From assembly GCA_951802425.1 (NCBI GenBank), contig OX637798.1, positions 2,108,001 to 2,172,000 of the forward strand: DNA of 64,000 nucleotides. Reading direction: 5' to 3'. How positions within the stretch are numbered: the first letter of the stretch is position 1; each line of letters starts with the position of its first letter. Under the pieces are notes generated by a model. It ran no database searches, had not been told where the DNA came from, and saw nothing but the letters and a program-made list of their open reading frames with translations. Below, piece by piece: positions 42,301 through 54,384 of the stretch. This DNA comes from Clavaria fumosa. Its lineage: Eukaryota > Basidiomycota > Agaricomycetes > Agaricales > Clavariaceae. A program made the translations under genes and the position numbers.

Positions 42301-43633
42301 CCAGATCCATGGAGTCGATTATACTGAGACATTTGCTCCAGTTGCCAAGCTTTCGAGTTTCCGCATGCTCCTAGCCATGGCAGCACGAAGGGATTGGCCT
42401 ATCGATGTTTTTGACTTCAACAGTGCATTTTTGAATGGGAGACTGGAGGAGGGTGAGGAATTGTACATGGACCAGCCTCCAGGGTATGAGAAGGGCGAAG
42501 GAATGGTTGCCAAGCTTCACAGGACCATCTATGGGCTGAAACAAGCTGGTTGGAAGTGGTATGAAACATTGGTTGCCACATTAGTTGGTTTGGGGTTTCA
42601 ACGCGCTGAGTCTGACTTTGGAGTCTTCTACATTCACCATGCTCATCACTCAGTTGTTCTGGCGATCCATGTCGATGACTGCACCATTACTGGCACGTCT
42701 GCCATGATCTTGGATGACTACAAGCAGCGCATTGGTGAACAGTTTGGAATCACTGACCTAGGGCCCATACACTGGTTACTAGGGATCCAGGTCACCAGAA
42801 ATCGATTGGAACACACCATTTCCCTTTCCCAGCGAAAGTATATCGACTCTATACTCTCCCGTTTCAATCTTGCCGAGGCCCAACCGCTATTTCTTCCATT
42901 TGACCCCCATGTTTCATTGTCAAGGTCTCACTGTCCCACAACCCCTGATGACATTTCTTACATGAAGAAAGTGCCATATCGCGAGGCCATTGGTTCCCTC
43001 ATGTATCTGGCAGTTGGGACTCGACCTGACATTGCTTTTGCTGTGTCTACACTCTCCCAATACTTGGAGAACCCTGGAAAACCTCACTGGGAAGCAGCTA
43101 AACGTGTCTTTCGCTACCTTCTGGGCACAAGAGACCTATCTCTGGTGTATGGGGGAGTTGAGAAAGAGATGGAAGGTTTTACCGATGCTGATGGTGCCTC
43201 TCAGGAGCATAGGCATGCGATTTCTGGGTATGCATTCATCATGGATGGAGGAGCAATTTCTTGGAGTTCTTGCAAGCAAGAGCTTGTTACCCTGTCCACA
43301 GCTGAAGCAGAGTATGTGGCAGCGACCCATGCGGCGAAGGAGGTGATCTGGTTGAAGAGATTCATTAGTGAGGTCTTCCTACCCCTTCCCAAACCGATGA
43401 TTCTCCACTGTGACAACCAGGCGGCTATCTCACTTGCTGCCAATGCCAACTACCATGCCAGGACGAAGCACATCGACATTCGCTACCATTTCATTCATTC
43501 CATGCTCGAAAATGGTTCCATCCACCTTGTCTATTGTCCTTCTAATGATATGACTGCCGATATCCTCACCAAGGCTTTACCCATTGCAAAGATCAAGTGC
43601 CATGTATCTTCACTTGGACTGCATGCCACTTGA
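39386..43633 (+). pseudogene. gag-pol polyprotein of copia C2 with a single in-frame TGA
   Basis: One frame of 1416 codons, ATG at 39386, broken only by TGA at 41339-41341 inside integrase (between LKIHGTE and RLTTHDTPEHNG). Domains: gag (LSADGSNWVTYRDRLRWAL); CCHC knuckle CFNCNMKGHIKRFC; protease LYDSGASRHM; integrase (HRKLAHIAPE, CASCEYAK, HSDLWGPSP, LRSDRGGEY, then HNGIAEHVNRR); RT (KARLVARGFTQ, IHVDDCTIT at the active site, YGLKQAGWKW); and RNase H (TAEAEYVAA, DNQAAI, RTKHIDIRYHF). With near-identical LTRs, this is the youngest insertion in the window. A CGA to TGA change is the simplest explanation of the stop. Confidence 0.92.
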
Positions 43634-43640
43634 GGGGGAG

Positions 43641-43959
43641 TGTTGGATTTCTATTCTATTACTTAGTTTCCTTACCTATCTTCGTCGTTTTGGCTCATAG
43701 TATGCAGTGTAGATCATCTGACATACTTTACATGTTTGGTTGCAGTGCAACCAAAGGTCTCTGACTGTATCTATGTATCAGTAGTGTAGGAGATCTGGTT
43801 GTAGAGCAACTAGACCCTTCTTACTGTAGTTATGATTCGCTTTTGTTACACCATAGGCACTGCTAGTAGTTACATGACTGTACTTAACCCATGGGGCAAA
43901 ATCTGGGTGCAGCATCGGTTCTAGTGCTCACTCATTGCCCCAAGTTATCATAATCATTA
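43641..43959 (+). repeat. 3' LTR of copia C2
   Basis: 319 bp, starting directly after the purine tract GAGGGGGAG. Confidence 0.92.
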
Positions 43960-44109
43960 TCGGATAGAATCGTTTCGGTCTCGAACGTGAAGTGACCCCG
44001 AGATTCGATGAGTCGATGACATCATCGGGGTTGCAACATTGCACTATTGACCTGAGATTGAGTTGCTTGAATTCTAGTAGGGCATCAGCCGGAATCAGAT
44101 TTGCTTTCC

Positions 44110-45549
44110 TTTACCGCACAAAGGTGTTTACTGATTATTGAGAGTACATCTATGGATTGTTTACTGCATTCGAGCTGGTCGTCATGTCTCTTTATCCTTC
44201 TATTACCCTTCGATTGAGGTGTGTTTGGTTGCTCTCTCTCAACCTAGTACACCTGCTACTTCTTCTCAAATGGAATGTCCATGTCAGGCATTGTGTCCCT
44301 CCTATTTTGCGGCATCACTTTGAAGCACTACTCGTATCACATCACGTCTCGAAAGACACAACGCGCCATGAAATAGATTTTTTCCCCATTCTCTCACAGC
44401 TTTCGAAGAACTTCATCATCATCTACCTCGGATTCGCTATTCACGCATGAGCCCGCCAAGTTCAGAGAAGGGCACTTCATCGCCATCACCATGGTCGCTG
44501 TCGTCTTCACACATCAGAACGAAGAGCTGCCACATTCATACCAGATGATGCTCTTCCGGGCCGGTCTGCGCGGCGCCATCAGTGTTGCTCTGGCTGCGGG
44601 CTTCAAAGAGCCCAATGCGCAGACGCTCCAAACGACCGTGCTCATTGTTGTCGTGCTCACTGTCATCGTGACGTAGGTACGGATGTCCGGAATCCGCACG
44701 GGGGTCGAGGGCGAGGAGGCGTCCGGCAGCGAGGAGGAAGACGGCGGCCGCCTTCTCGGCAGCGATGGATGGAATCACCGAAGCACGCGCCTAAGCGGAC
44801 TTGGACAATGGCGGCCCTACTTTGACGACGAGCCGTCGTTCCCACGCGGCGACCCTGCACGGGTCGGCACGCACTACGCGTCGTACAGCCATCAGCATGG
44901 GCATGCGCAGATGATAAACCCAGGCGCGCTGTTCTCTGCCGCGTCGTCGGAGTCGTACGGGTCAGACAGGGAGGAGGTACTACCGATGGCGCCGACGACG
45001 TCCGCTGGTGGTGGTGGTAGTCGTGGGAACGGCGGCAGGGAGGTCCAGGGGTGGAAGTTCGTCGGGGGTGAGGACGGCTGGTGGTTCCAGGCGCTTGACG
45101 AGCAGTATCTTCTGCCCATCTTCTCGAACGCGACGGCGAGCCGGACGTTCCACGCGCGCAAGGCGCGGCGGACTGCGCGAGGTGCTGCGGCTGCTGCTGC
45201 TGCTGCTGCCGCTGCGGATGTGGGGGCAGGGGATGTGGGAGGGAGGTTGGGGGACACTCCGATCGAGAGCGAAGACGAAGAAAGGGGCCCTGGGGTAGAT
45301 TTAGGAGGGGCGCTGGGGCGGAACAGTCGTGAGCGCCGGGACGGGAATGTGGTCAGCGTCATGGGCCCTGCTCTGCCCCTGGGAAGTGTAGAAAGCCATA
45401 TGGAACAAGGATTTTCGAGGGCGACTCCGCTTGATGGGCAGAGCAACAGCAACAGCAGAGGCAGGTTGTCGAAATATTCAGCTTTGGGCTGCCTAGTCTG
45501 CTATCTTATCTTTTCTCTCTTGTCCGTAAACATTGCGTATCAAAGATGA
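44110..45549 (+). pseudogene. Na+/H+ exchanger copy B, degenerate but nearly complete at the 3' end
   Basis: Pieces in order: GLFTAFELVVMSLYPSITLRL (~44.16 kb); a transmembrane part beginning SLLFCGITLKHY (~44.29 kb) and containing KTQRAMK followed by a TAG; KNFIIIYLGFAIHA (~44.41 kb); the conserved EELPHSYQMMLFRAGLRGAI and the LIVVVLTVIV segment (~44.52-44.67 kb); a TAG at 44674-44676; and the cytoplasmic tail 44683-45549 with WFQALDEQYLLPIFSNAT and 11 alanines. EELPHSYQMMLFWAGLRGAV is a strong CPA1/Nhx-type signature, so the identity of the family is firm. The two stops and the lost sequence around VIVT make this copy a pseudogene unless only the tail is expressed. The start of the block follows copia C2 directly. 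Confidence 0.8.
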
Positions 45550-45851
45550 AGAGTCGCATTATTCATATTTGATCAGGATTACATCCAGGTCAAAGGTGAT
45601 AATGATACGGCTGGGCACTGGGAACGGACAGAAGACCAAAACCAATATATATAAAAACAGCATCACAGAGATGGACGAGGAGATATACCGCGTTGTAAGG
45701 TTGACGACTTTCATGAGCGAGTGGCGATACATAAAATCAGACAAGATGAAAGTGAGGCCGAACGACGAAAAGGCATAGATTACGCACCATTACAAGGCGA
45801 GGGTTTGAGACAAAGCCATAAGCGAGATGGAAGGGGTGGGCGTTAGTTAGA

Positions 45852-46320
45852 TTACAGTAACTCTGCGTGGCGCAGATAGTCTCGCAATATGATTCCTTCA
45901 ACTGAAGAAAACAGGCAGTCAGTCACGAGTTTGCTGTAGACAGGGTGCGGAAGGGGAGGGGGCAGTGAAACGAGGTTTACTGGTGGCAAAAATGATCGTC
46001 GCAATTTCCGTATGCTGTGCGCGCAGATACAATCAACGCGGAATCAGCTAAATGTCAATGCGCACGATGGTTGAAGTAACGTGGAAGTAACGTGGAAGGA
46101 GAATAGTTCGGGGGAGTGTTTCCGGTGTATCTTCCTGAAAAACCGTCATGTCAGAGGAAGATAATAGGGCAAAAAGAGAAATGAGGAGGACCATCTGCGT
46201 GCGCGCGAGCAAGGGGCTCGTGCATACCACACCCCACAGCCGGTAGCTGTCCACGCTCGGGTCCTCCACGAGCTTCTGGGGGAGGTGGTTTGGGGGAGGG
46301 CGCGAAGGTAGATTCCCGCT
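45852..46320 (-). pseudogene. G-alpha remnant (copy B1), mostly deleted
   Basis: The minus strand shows the C-terminal exon GIILRDYLRHAELL-stop (TAA at 45852-45854), a piece of the next exon near 46.05-46.15 kb, and a short part around CTSPLLARTQMVL near 46.2 kb. The GTP-binding core is gone. Together with copies A1 and C2 it shows that a G-alpha gene once lay between every NHE and NLR gene. Confidence 0.65.
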
Positions 46321-46435
46321 GCAGGTCGGCGTCACATGACACCAGAACCGGAATTGACCGCCATTGATAAGCATCGTTGATACCGTAAGCATCGTCGCAA
46401 ACTTGCATCTTTCGTCGACACTACTAGTATCAATC
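46321..46435 (+). promoter_or_regulatory. Conserved upstream region of NACHT-WD40 gene B
   Basis: Contains GTCACATGACACC, GATAAGCATCG, TTTCGTCGACACTACTAG and the start context ATCAATCATG, as in genes A and C. Relative to those it carries an extra ~25-bp stretch (GATACCGTAAGCATCGTCGC). Confidence 0.5.
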
Positions 46436-49400
46436 ATGCGCAAAGCTCTTGACACCACCCTCGCGAAGCTAAAGTCGTCTACAGGACCTCATTCTCTTGC
46501 CTTCATTAGCCTCCAGAATGCTCTTGCGCTTCTCAAGGAGGTTGCGGGGAAGTCAGGTGTACCAGGACTGCAAGAAGGTATCAAAGGATTAGTGGTTCTC
46601 CTTGATGCAATTGAAGTGCGTGAAACATCTCATTTACCGTCCCGTCGCATTGCTCGCTAACCATCCACACAGAAAACCTCGCAGAACAGCAGTGACTTGG
46701 AATCACTCGACCGCCGCGTTCGAGACTTGCATTTGATGCTGCAAGAGGCATCCGATAGGGGGACCCTGCCTACAGCAACGACTGACCGTATCAACCACTT
46801 GTCTGAGTGAGTCACCATCCCTCTATACAATGGTTTGTTCATCTCAGCCTCGAATGGCAGATCATGGAAGTCTGTTGGCGAGCAGGCACAACATATGATC
46901 ATGCGCAACCACTTGAAGCGTTTCCTCACTCGCAACCGTGATACTGTTGAGATTACGGGCCTCATCTCTGCTATCAATGACTCAATCCAACAATTTCTTG
47001 TAAGTAGATGGTTTGTACCTTTCGGAGACCGTGATTGAGCTGTGGCTACCCCAAGGTTCAAAGCGCACTTGCCATTGAGTCCGCACTTGGAGTAAGTTCA
47101 TGAGCCATAAATTGGCATAGTTGTACAGATGTGACTGAATAATTTCTAGGAACATGCTGCCCGAGCTGAGGAACATGCTGCCCAAACTGAGGCTAATTTT
47201 CAGGTTTGTCTCTTCCTGTCGTTGTCCTTGTCCTGTTTATCATATGATTCATTTCTCAGGAAATCAAGACAAGGCTCAATGACTACAGTATGGTTTATTC
47301 ATAATTTGATTGAGTGCTTTGCTTATGTTTGGTCCGCAGCTGGTCTCAATCTGCTTCATGCCGCCACTGCTGGCTTCAGTTGCAATAATAAGCTTGTCCC
47401 ATGTCTTGATGGTACTCGGAAACAGATTCTTGATGAGCTATATCAATGGATTGGTCATGACATCGAAGACCTCTCCCAGGAGGGCATACTCACATCCTCT
47501 GACCATTTATGTGTCATGGGGACTCGGCAGATATTCTGGATCAATGGTGTAGCTGGGAGTGGGAAGACTACAATTGCTTACACTGCTGCAGAGTTCTGTG
47601 AGGACAAAGGAATGCTTGCTGCAAGCTTCTTCTGCTCCAGGGATAATGCTGATTGCAGCAACCTTAATTTGGTTTTCACCACCATTGCATATCAATTGGG
47701 ACAGTTTTGTCCAGAGTTCAAGGCTGGTCTTGCAGAAGTGGTCAGGTCAAATCCTGATGTTGTCTATTCCAATGTCTCCTATCAGTTGAAAAGGATGATT
47801 GTCAAACCATTGCTTGCTATGAGGAATAAGTTTCCTCAAGGTTTAGTGGTGATTGATGCTTTAGATGAATGCAAGGATGACAATTCCACATCCACCATTC
47901 TGGCATCTTTGTCTCAACACATTGACAAGTTATTCCCATTGCAATTCCTCATCACCAGTAGACCAATTCTCCAGATCACTGGAGCTTTTCAACATCCACA
48001 TCTCATCAATACAACCAGGCCATTGATTCTTCATGAAGTCAAGCTGGATGTCATTAAAAGTGATATCCAGTGTTATCTGACATGGCACCTTGGTGCTATC
48101 AAGCAGAAATACCACATTCCTGGTACCTGGCCATCTTCAAGAGATGTTGAAGACTTGACCCATATGTCCTCTGGCCTGTTTATATTTGCTGCTACTGCAG
48201 CAAGGTTTATTGATGCTGCTGATCCCAGGGGGCAATTGAAGATACTTTTGGACAAAAAGTCTGTTACTGGCTTCTCTCCTCTGCAGCATCTGGATCAGTT
48301 GTACTCCCAAGTGCTCAACACTGCATTCCCAGATATTTCTGATCACCTTGGAGCCAAATTGCAATTGATTCTAGGTGCTATTGTCACCCTTCAGGATCCT
48401 CTCCCATCAGATCAATTAGAGGATCTGCTTGAATGTGATATCCATGGTTATCTTCAGCAGTTACAGGCAATCATCACCCTTCCAAATGATGGTGTTGGAG
48501 TTATTAGATTGATCCACCCTTCATTCTTTGATTTCATTGTGGATTCTACCAGATGCTGTGATGAGCAGTTTAGCATCAATCTTGAAGAGCAGCACACCAT
48601 CATGGCAGAGAAATGCCTGACCATGATGAAAAGGCTGCAGAAGGATATTTGTGGCATAAGAGATCCCACCAAATTCAACCATGAGGTTCCAGATCTCCTA
48701 GAGATGATATCCAATCACATTTCATGCAGTCTGCAGTATGCATGTAGATATTGGGGTGTGCATGTTTGCAGTGGCAAGCTTTCAAGTGAAGTATTGAAGC
48801 TTCTGGAAGATTTCTGTTCAAATCATTTATTACACTGGATAGAGGTCTGCAGCCTTCTTGGGCATCTGAGAAATGCATTACAAATGTTGGCATCTGTGCA
48901 TGCCTGTCTTGCAGTAAGTGCATATCCTTGTCAGTTGAGGTTGTCAAAACTAACATGTAATCCTTTCTGCAGATCAAGAAGGATGTGCATATGACAGTCT
49001 CAGCACTGTTATATGATGGTCAAAGATTGATTCAAGAGTTCTTTCCAGCCATCAGTGTATCTGCCTTGCAGGTGTATTTTTCAGCTTTGCCCTTCACCCC
49101 AACTGGCACTGAAATATACAATACCTATCATAAGAAGTTGGAAGGTGTGGTGATGGTGCAAGGGGCATTACCAAAACAATGGAGTGCATGTATACAAGTC
49201 ATCGAGGGCCATTCTGAAGGTGTCACATCAGTATCATTTTCTCCAGATGGCACAAGGATAATTTCAGGGTCTGAAGACAAGACAGTGAGAGTGTGGGATG
49301 CAGTCACTGGTGCTCATCTACAAACACTTAAGGGCCATTCTCTGCATGTCACATCAGTGTCATTCTCTCCAGATGGCACAGGGATGGTTTCAGGGTCTGA

Positions 49401-50964
49401 TGATGAGACAGTGAGAGTGTGGGATACAGTCACTGGTGCTCATCTGCAGACACTTGAGGGCCATTCTAATTGGGTCACATCAGTGTCATTCTCTCCAGAT
49501 GGCACAAGGATTGTTTCAGGGTCTGATGACAAGACAGTGAGAGTGTGGGATACAGTAACTGGTGCTCATCTGCAGACACTTGAGGGCCATTCTAATTGGG
49601 TCAGATCAGTGTCATTCTCTCCAGATGGCACAAGGATTGTTTCAGGGTCTCATGACAACACAGTGAGAGTGTGGGATACAATAACTGGTGCTCATCTGCA
49701 GATGCTTGAGGGCCATGCTTACTCAATCACATCAGTGTCATTCTCTCCAGATGGCAGAAGGATTGTTTCAGGGTCCTATGACAACACAGTGAGAGTGTGG
49801 GATGCAGTCACTGGTGCTCATCTGCAGACACTTGAGGGCCATGCTTACTCAATCACATCAGTGTCATTCTCTCCAGATGGCAGAAGGATTGTTTCAGGGT
49901 CTGATGATACAACAGTGAGAGTGTGGGATACAGCAACTGGTGCTCATCTGCAGACACTTGAGGGCCATTCTAATTGGGTCAGATCAGTGTCATTCTCTTC
50001 AGATGGCACAAGGATTGTTTCAGGGTCTGATGACAAGACAGTGAGAGTGTGGGATACAGTAACTGGTGCTCATCTGCAGACACTTGAGGGCCATGCTTAC
50101 TCAATCACATCAGTGTCATTCTCTCCAGATGGCACAAGGATAGTTTCAGGGTTTTATGACAAGACAGTGAGAGTGTGGGATACAGTCACTGGTGCTCATC
50201 TGCAGACACTTGAGGGCCATTTTGATAAGGTCACATCAGTGTCATTCTCTCCAGATGGCACCAGGATTGTTTCAGGGTCTGATGACAAGACAGTGAGAGT
50301 GTGGGATACAGTCACTGGTGCTCATCTCCAGACACTTGAGGGCCATTCTCATTGGGTCCAATCAGTGTCATTCTCTCCAGATGGCACAAGGATTGTTTCA
50401 GGGTCTTTTGACAGGACAGTGAGAGTGTGGGATACAGTCACTGGTGCTCATCTGCAGACACTTGAGGGCCATTTTGATAAGGTTACGTCAGTGTCATTCT
50501 CTCCAGATGGCACCAGGATTGTTTCAGGGTCTTTTGACAAGACAGTGAGGGTGTGGGATACAGTCACTGGTGCTCATCTGCAAACACTTGAGGGCCATTC
50601 TGATTGGGTCACATCAGTGTCATTCACTCCAGATGGCACAAGGATAGTTTCAGGGTCTTATGATGGGACTGTGAGAGTATGGGATGCAGGAACTGGGGTC
50701 CTTCACATTATTCACAGTGATTCAAACTGCGGGGGGTCATGGCCATACATCATCAATAATGGATGGTTATCAACTTCTTTCCCAAGGCATAGGCTTTGTT
50801 GGATTCCTGCAGCTTATCGTAGCTATGATGGTATAAATGCATCCACTATTGATCAAATGGCAGTGGTCACACCCCTGAATTCCATCATTTCCCTCCAATT
50901 CACTGCCTTGCATTCCTACCTCCATACACAGTTCCAAATACCTCTGCCTTCATATAATTCTTAA
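46436..50964 (+). CDS. NACHT-WD40 STAND/NLR-type protein, copy B (8 exons, about 1378 aa)
   Basis: Exons 46436-46615, 46673-46806, 46861-46999, 47056-47091, 47150-47203, 47260-47287, 47340-48913, 48973-50964 give 1379 codons without a stop; every intron is GT-AG and matches gene A in position. Same domain order: N-terminal helices, a heptad linker with two EHAA units, NACHT with GVAGSGKT and LVVIDALDEC, a helical spacer, twelve WD40 repeats (792-1295) and a tail with NNGWLSTSF. Exon 7 has exactly the same length (1574 bp) as in A and C. The WD40 units are even more alike than in A: AYSIT occurs three times and FDKVT twice, a sign of repeat shuffling. Expected role: cytosolic recognition receptor of the HET-E/HNWD type. 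Its ligand is unknown. Confidence 0.9.
49201..50712 (+). repeat. Twelve 126-bp WD40-coding tandem repeats, gene B
   Basis: In-frame 126-bp units. Units 5, 6 and 8 share AYSIT and units 9 and 11 share FDKVT, in an alternating order that fits block duplication. Variable sites are the same as in gene A. Confidence 0.9.
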
Positions 50965-51701
50965 CTCTTGTCCATGGGATCCCCCACCAAGCACAGGCCC
51001 AGGGGTGTGAAGATGGTGAAATGAGGAATAAAATATAACTTGAATCAAAATGTGTACTTGAATCCTAAAGAGAGGATTTGCATAACAGCCTCAATCATTT
51101 CTTTTGTATGTCAAAGGTCTGAATAATAATCAGAGCTACCAAACCACTGCAGGAAACCTTGTGCCATTGGTTCCAAGTCCATAAGCACAGCACTTCCCAG
51201 TATCAAATATGTAGCCCCCAGAGACTTCCTGACACAGTTATTTTTCATGCAACATGCTTAGGCAAGAAGATATACAGGTATTCTTAGAAAGCCATGCCCA
51301 ATGGGTTGAAGCAAGAATGTTATGATAGCACCATCACACTAACAAATTTACTTCAAGAGAAGCAAGGCTGGTAATGAGCAGAGGCAAAGCTGACAACAGA
51401 CAAAGTGATGCTGGTGTGAATGAAAACTACACCACATGAAGAGGCATATTATCATATATCTTGATCAAGATTACATCCAGGTCAGAAGATAATGATAGAT
51501 ACAGCTGGTCACTGTAGGAACGGAAAGAAGGCCAAAATAAAACAAAAAAAGGAAAAAACTGAGAGACAACACCACTGAGATGCACGAGGGGAGGCGTTCC
51601 GCATTGACGGCTATCATGAGCGAGTAGCGATAGATACAACAAAATAAGAAAAGGGAGAGGCTGAATGGCTGAATGGCAAAAAAAGAATAGATTATGCACT
51701 A
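50965..51701. other. Spacer between NLR gene B and G-alpha copy C1
   Basis: No gene. It is closely similar to 60.38-61.16 kb, including the piece TTGATCAAGATTACATCCAG that also precedes the other G-alpha copies. It probably holds the facing 3' UTRs of two convergent genes. Confidence 0.55.
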
Positions 51702-53913
51702 TTACAAGGCGAGTGCTTGAGACAAAGCCGCGAAATGAGAGGGCGGGGGTGTGTACATTAGTTCTGTGTGGCGCAGATGGTCTCGCAGTATGATCTCTTT
51801 GACTGAGGGCAAGTGGGAGGTTGGTCAGTCACAAGCTCGCTGAAAAGAGGGTGCGAATGGGGAGGGGAGACCAGAGGAGGCTTACCAGTGCACAGGGTGA
51901 CCGACGTGGATTCCGTATCCTGTGCGCACAGATACCATCAATGCCGAATGGGCAAAACGAAGGCCAATACGTACGATGACTGAAGTAAGGTGGAAGAAGA
52001 AGGGGCGTGGCTCGAGGGAGTGTTTCCGTTGTATCTCCCTGGAGTGCTGCTGGAAGTCTTGAGAAGGCAACCATCAGACAATAAGGAAAGAAGCGAAACG
52101 AAATGGGATAGAACGACACGAACACTTGGTCGCAGTAGGCAGGTCGTTCTTCCGATCGCAAAAGCTGGGCACGCTGTCCCTGATGCGGACGCCGCGGCGC
52201 AGCTTCGAGTCGAGGATGTCGCACTTGTTGAGGAAGAGGATCATCTGCGTTTGCGCTAGCCACTTGCACGCGCATACCACCTGCCACAGCAGGTAGCTGT
52301 CCTCGAGCCGGTTCACGCGCCGGTCCTCCTCGAGCTTCCCGTCGAAGCACGAGATGGGCGCGAGGAAGACGATCGCGTTCATGTCGTCGAAGGAGGAGTA
52401 CCATGCCGCGCGCTGGCGCACTGTGAAGATGTGGGGGGGAGTTGGTCAGCCGGCCTGGACACCCTCGGGTATAAGTGGTACGCACGGGTGACCGGGTCCC
52501 GCCCACATCGTACATGAGCCACTCCTGGCCAACCCTGCGACTTGTATCGATTCAACGGAGGGTGGTCAGGATGAGGGCCGCTTTCAAAGGGAGGGGGGGG
52601 AGGGGAAATAAAGAGAATGGAACACACCGTGGCCAAACACGAATTTGTACTCTTGCACGCCAAGTGTGCTCAGACGGGCTCGAATGACATCTGCGTCCGT
52701 CGGCTGGTAGTGGCGCATGGCGGCTCGCTCGACGTCGTTCAGGAAGCTGCGCAGGGGCAAAGCGGGTCAGCATGCAGCACAGCAACGAAAGAGCAATAAT
52801 AATAATAATAATAATAATAAAGCAATAGTCCCGAACGTCATGTCGATACGCACAATCCTGGGGTCTCCTCAAGCCTGACGTTCCGTTTGGCCAGAGCGGA
52901 CCGCAACATAGGGTCCTCCCATATCGCCTTCATGTCGTCCGCGCACGACACAATGACTTCCGTGATGTCCTTCAGCTCCGCGCCCCAACCGCCCCTCGCA
53001 ACGGGGGTCGGCTGTTGCGCCTCTCCCGCAGGAGCAGCCGCAGCGGTGGCGGCCCACCCACAGCGGAAGCGGTCCAGTGCGGTCTTCCACCCGTTGCGCG
53101 AGTTGATCGAGAACTCTTGCTGCTGCTGCACGCGGAACGCCGGGGCTCGTGTCCGTGTCGTCGAACGGCGCGGCGGTCATGATGAAGGTGGAGTGCACCG
53201 CGGCGCCGAGACGCCGCTCGAATGCGCCGCAGCGGCTCGAGGCGGAGCTTCAGGAGACGGTGTTTTTCGGCGAAATGCTGCTGCTGCTGCAGGTGGTGTG
53301 GTTGCAGCGAGGACGAGAGACGCCGGTGGGGGTGCCAGCTATGGTGGCGGAGGAAGAGGGGGCGCCTGTAGCGGTGGGCGGGGGAGAGGGCGTGGAGAGA
53401 GGAGGTCGAGTACGGTGTTGACATCGCGGACGTGGTCGAGCTGGATGACGGCGCGTCATGAGGCACGTTCTTCCTGCCATTCACGGCGGGCGTAGGTGAG
53501 CTGGAAGTCTGTGGTGCGTTTGTGTGGTGGGGGTTCCAGAGCGTTAGCCGTAGGATCAAAGAGCGTCAGAGTGGGGTCACCAAGAGATGGGTGGCGCCCT
53601 TTTGAGAGTGGGGGATTTACCTGGTAGACGTCGTTTGATCAGCCAGTGAAAAACAGTGGGGTTGATAATGATGGACGTGGGTGTGAGAGAAATAACAAGA
53701 CGCACCGCTCTCGCTCTGTCCCAGGAGGAGGACCTTGACGGGGCGCTTCTTGCATCGGAGCGCCGCCTTTTCCTGACGGATCTGCTCGCGGATCTCCTCA
53801 TCGACGCGGCGGGCGTGGGATTCGGCGAGCTCGCGCACCTCGCGCTGTGCGGGCGTCTCGTCGCGCGGGGGCGCGAGGACGGCGGCGAGGGGGTCGTCGT
53901 CGTTGATGCGCAT
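51702..53913 (-). pseudogene. G-protein alpha subunit, nearly full-length copy C1 with a nonsense codon
   Basis: Minus strand, several exons. Exon 1 from 53913: MRINDDDPLAAVLA, a charged helix, then the P-loop LLLGQSESG/KS split by an intron; TYARREWQEERAS (helical domain, 53.5 kb); WKTALDRF and DMKAIWEDPMLR (53.07-52.9 kb); FLNDVERAAMRHYQPTDADV (52.7 kb); EWLMYDVGGTRS (switch II, 52.5 kb); NAIVFLAPISCFDGKLEEDR; LFLNKCDILDSKL; FHLTSVI; and VKEIILRDHLRHTEL. These are G-alpha motifs in order; Agaricomycetes carry many such divergent Ras-like/helical proteins. A TGA at 53456-53458 replaces the Trp of ASWRAVIQL, and the C-terminal stop is lost so that the frame runs on to 51702. Probably a pseudogene, though exon skipping cannot be excluded. 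Confidence 0.78.
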
Positions 53914-54384
53914 GTCTTGGGCGGGGGTTCTGGGTGGATGGATGGGGAGAAGGGGAAAGGGGGTGGGATGGAGGGGTGCGGGTACGGATACGGGTGAGGC
54001 GCGAGATGAGTGTCGCAGATGAGAAAGAGGAGGAGGAGCGTTGTAGGATTCAAAAGATGAGAGAAATTTCGTAATCGAATCATCGAATGAAATTCCTTCC
54101 CCAATGTCTGCTGGTCTGGTCCAAATAATGGGTCGTTTCGGTCGTTTCGGTACAGGAGGAACGAGTCCTTCGCATTCGACCGAGAAATGATGAGTCAGAG
54201 ACTAGCGATGAACTAGCGATGACATCATCGTTGATTCGTCGGGTCACACAACCTTGCACCACGATGAGTTATATATGAAAGTTCTTTCTAATCTCAGACT
54301 GGCCAAGAACAAGGTTGAGATTGGTCATCTCGAACCAAGCCGAGATTTGAACACACCTTGGCGACTGTCTTTCGTTGACTTGTT

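Larger units (their letters stand above)
38945..43959 (+). mobile_element. Ty1/copia element C2, very young, no target duplication
   Basis: LTRs at 38945-39317 and 43641-43959 (TGTTGGATTT...ATCATTA). I see no base difference between them apart from a 54-bp tandem duplication in the 5' copy. The primer site GATTATGAGACCC follows the 5' LTR and the purine tract GAGGGGGAG precedes the 3' LTR. The flanking five bases differ (GGTTC left, TCGGA right), and the two sides belong to unrelated sequence: an orphan ORF on the left, the NHE block on the right. Confidence 0.9.

Noticed and set aside
47222..48994. Reading the NACHT exon of gene B as a single ORF starting at 47222 (likewise 56955-58670 and 3346-4761)
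   Set aside because: These run through introns. The spliced models from the upstream conserved ATG keep frame in all three paralogues and agree in exon lengths.
52802..52820. AAT trinucleotide run as a functional site
   Set aside because: Simple microsatellite in a G-alpha intron; copy D has a shorter version.
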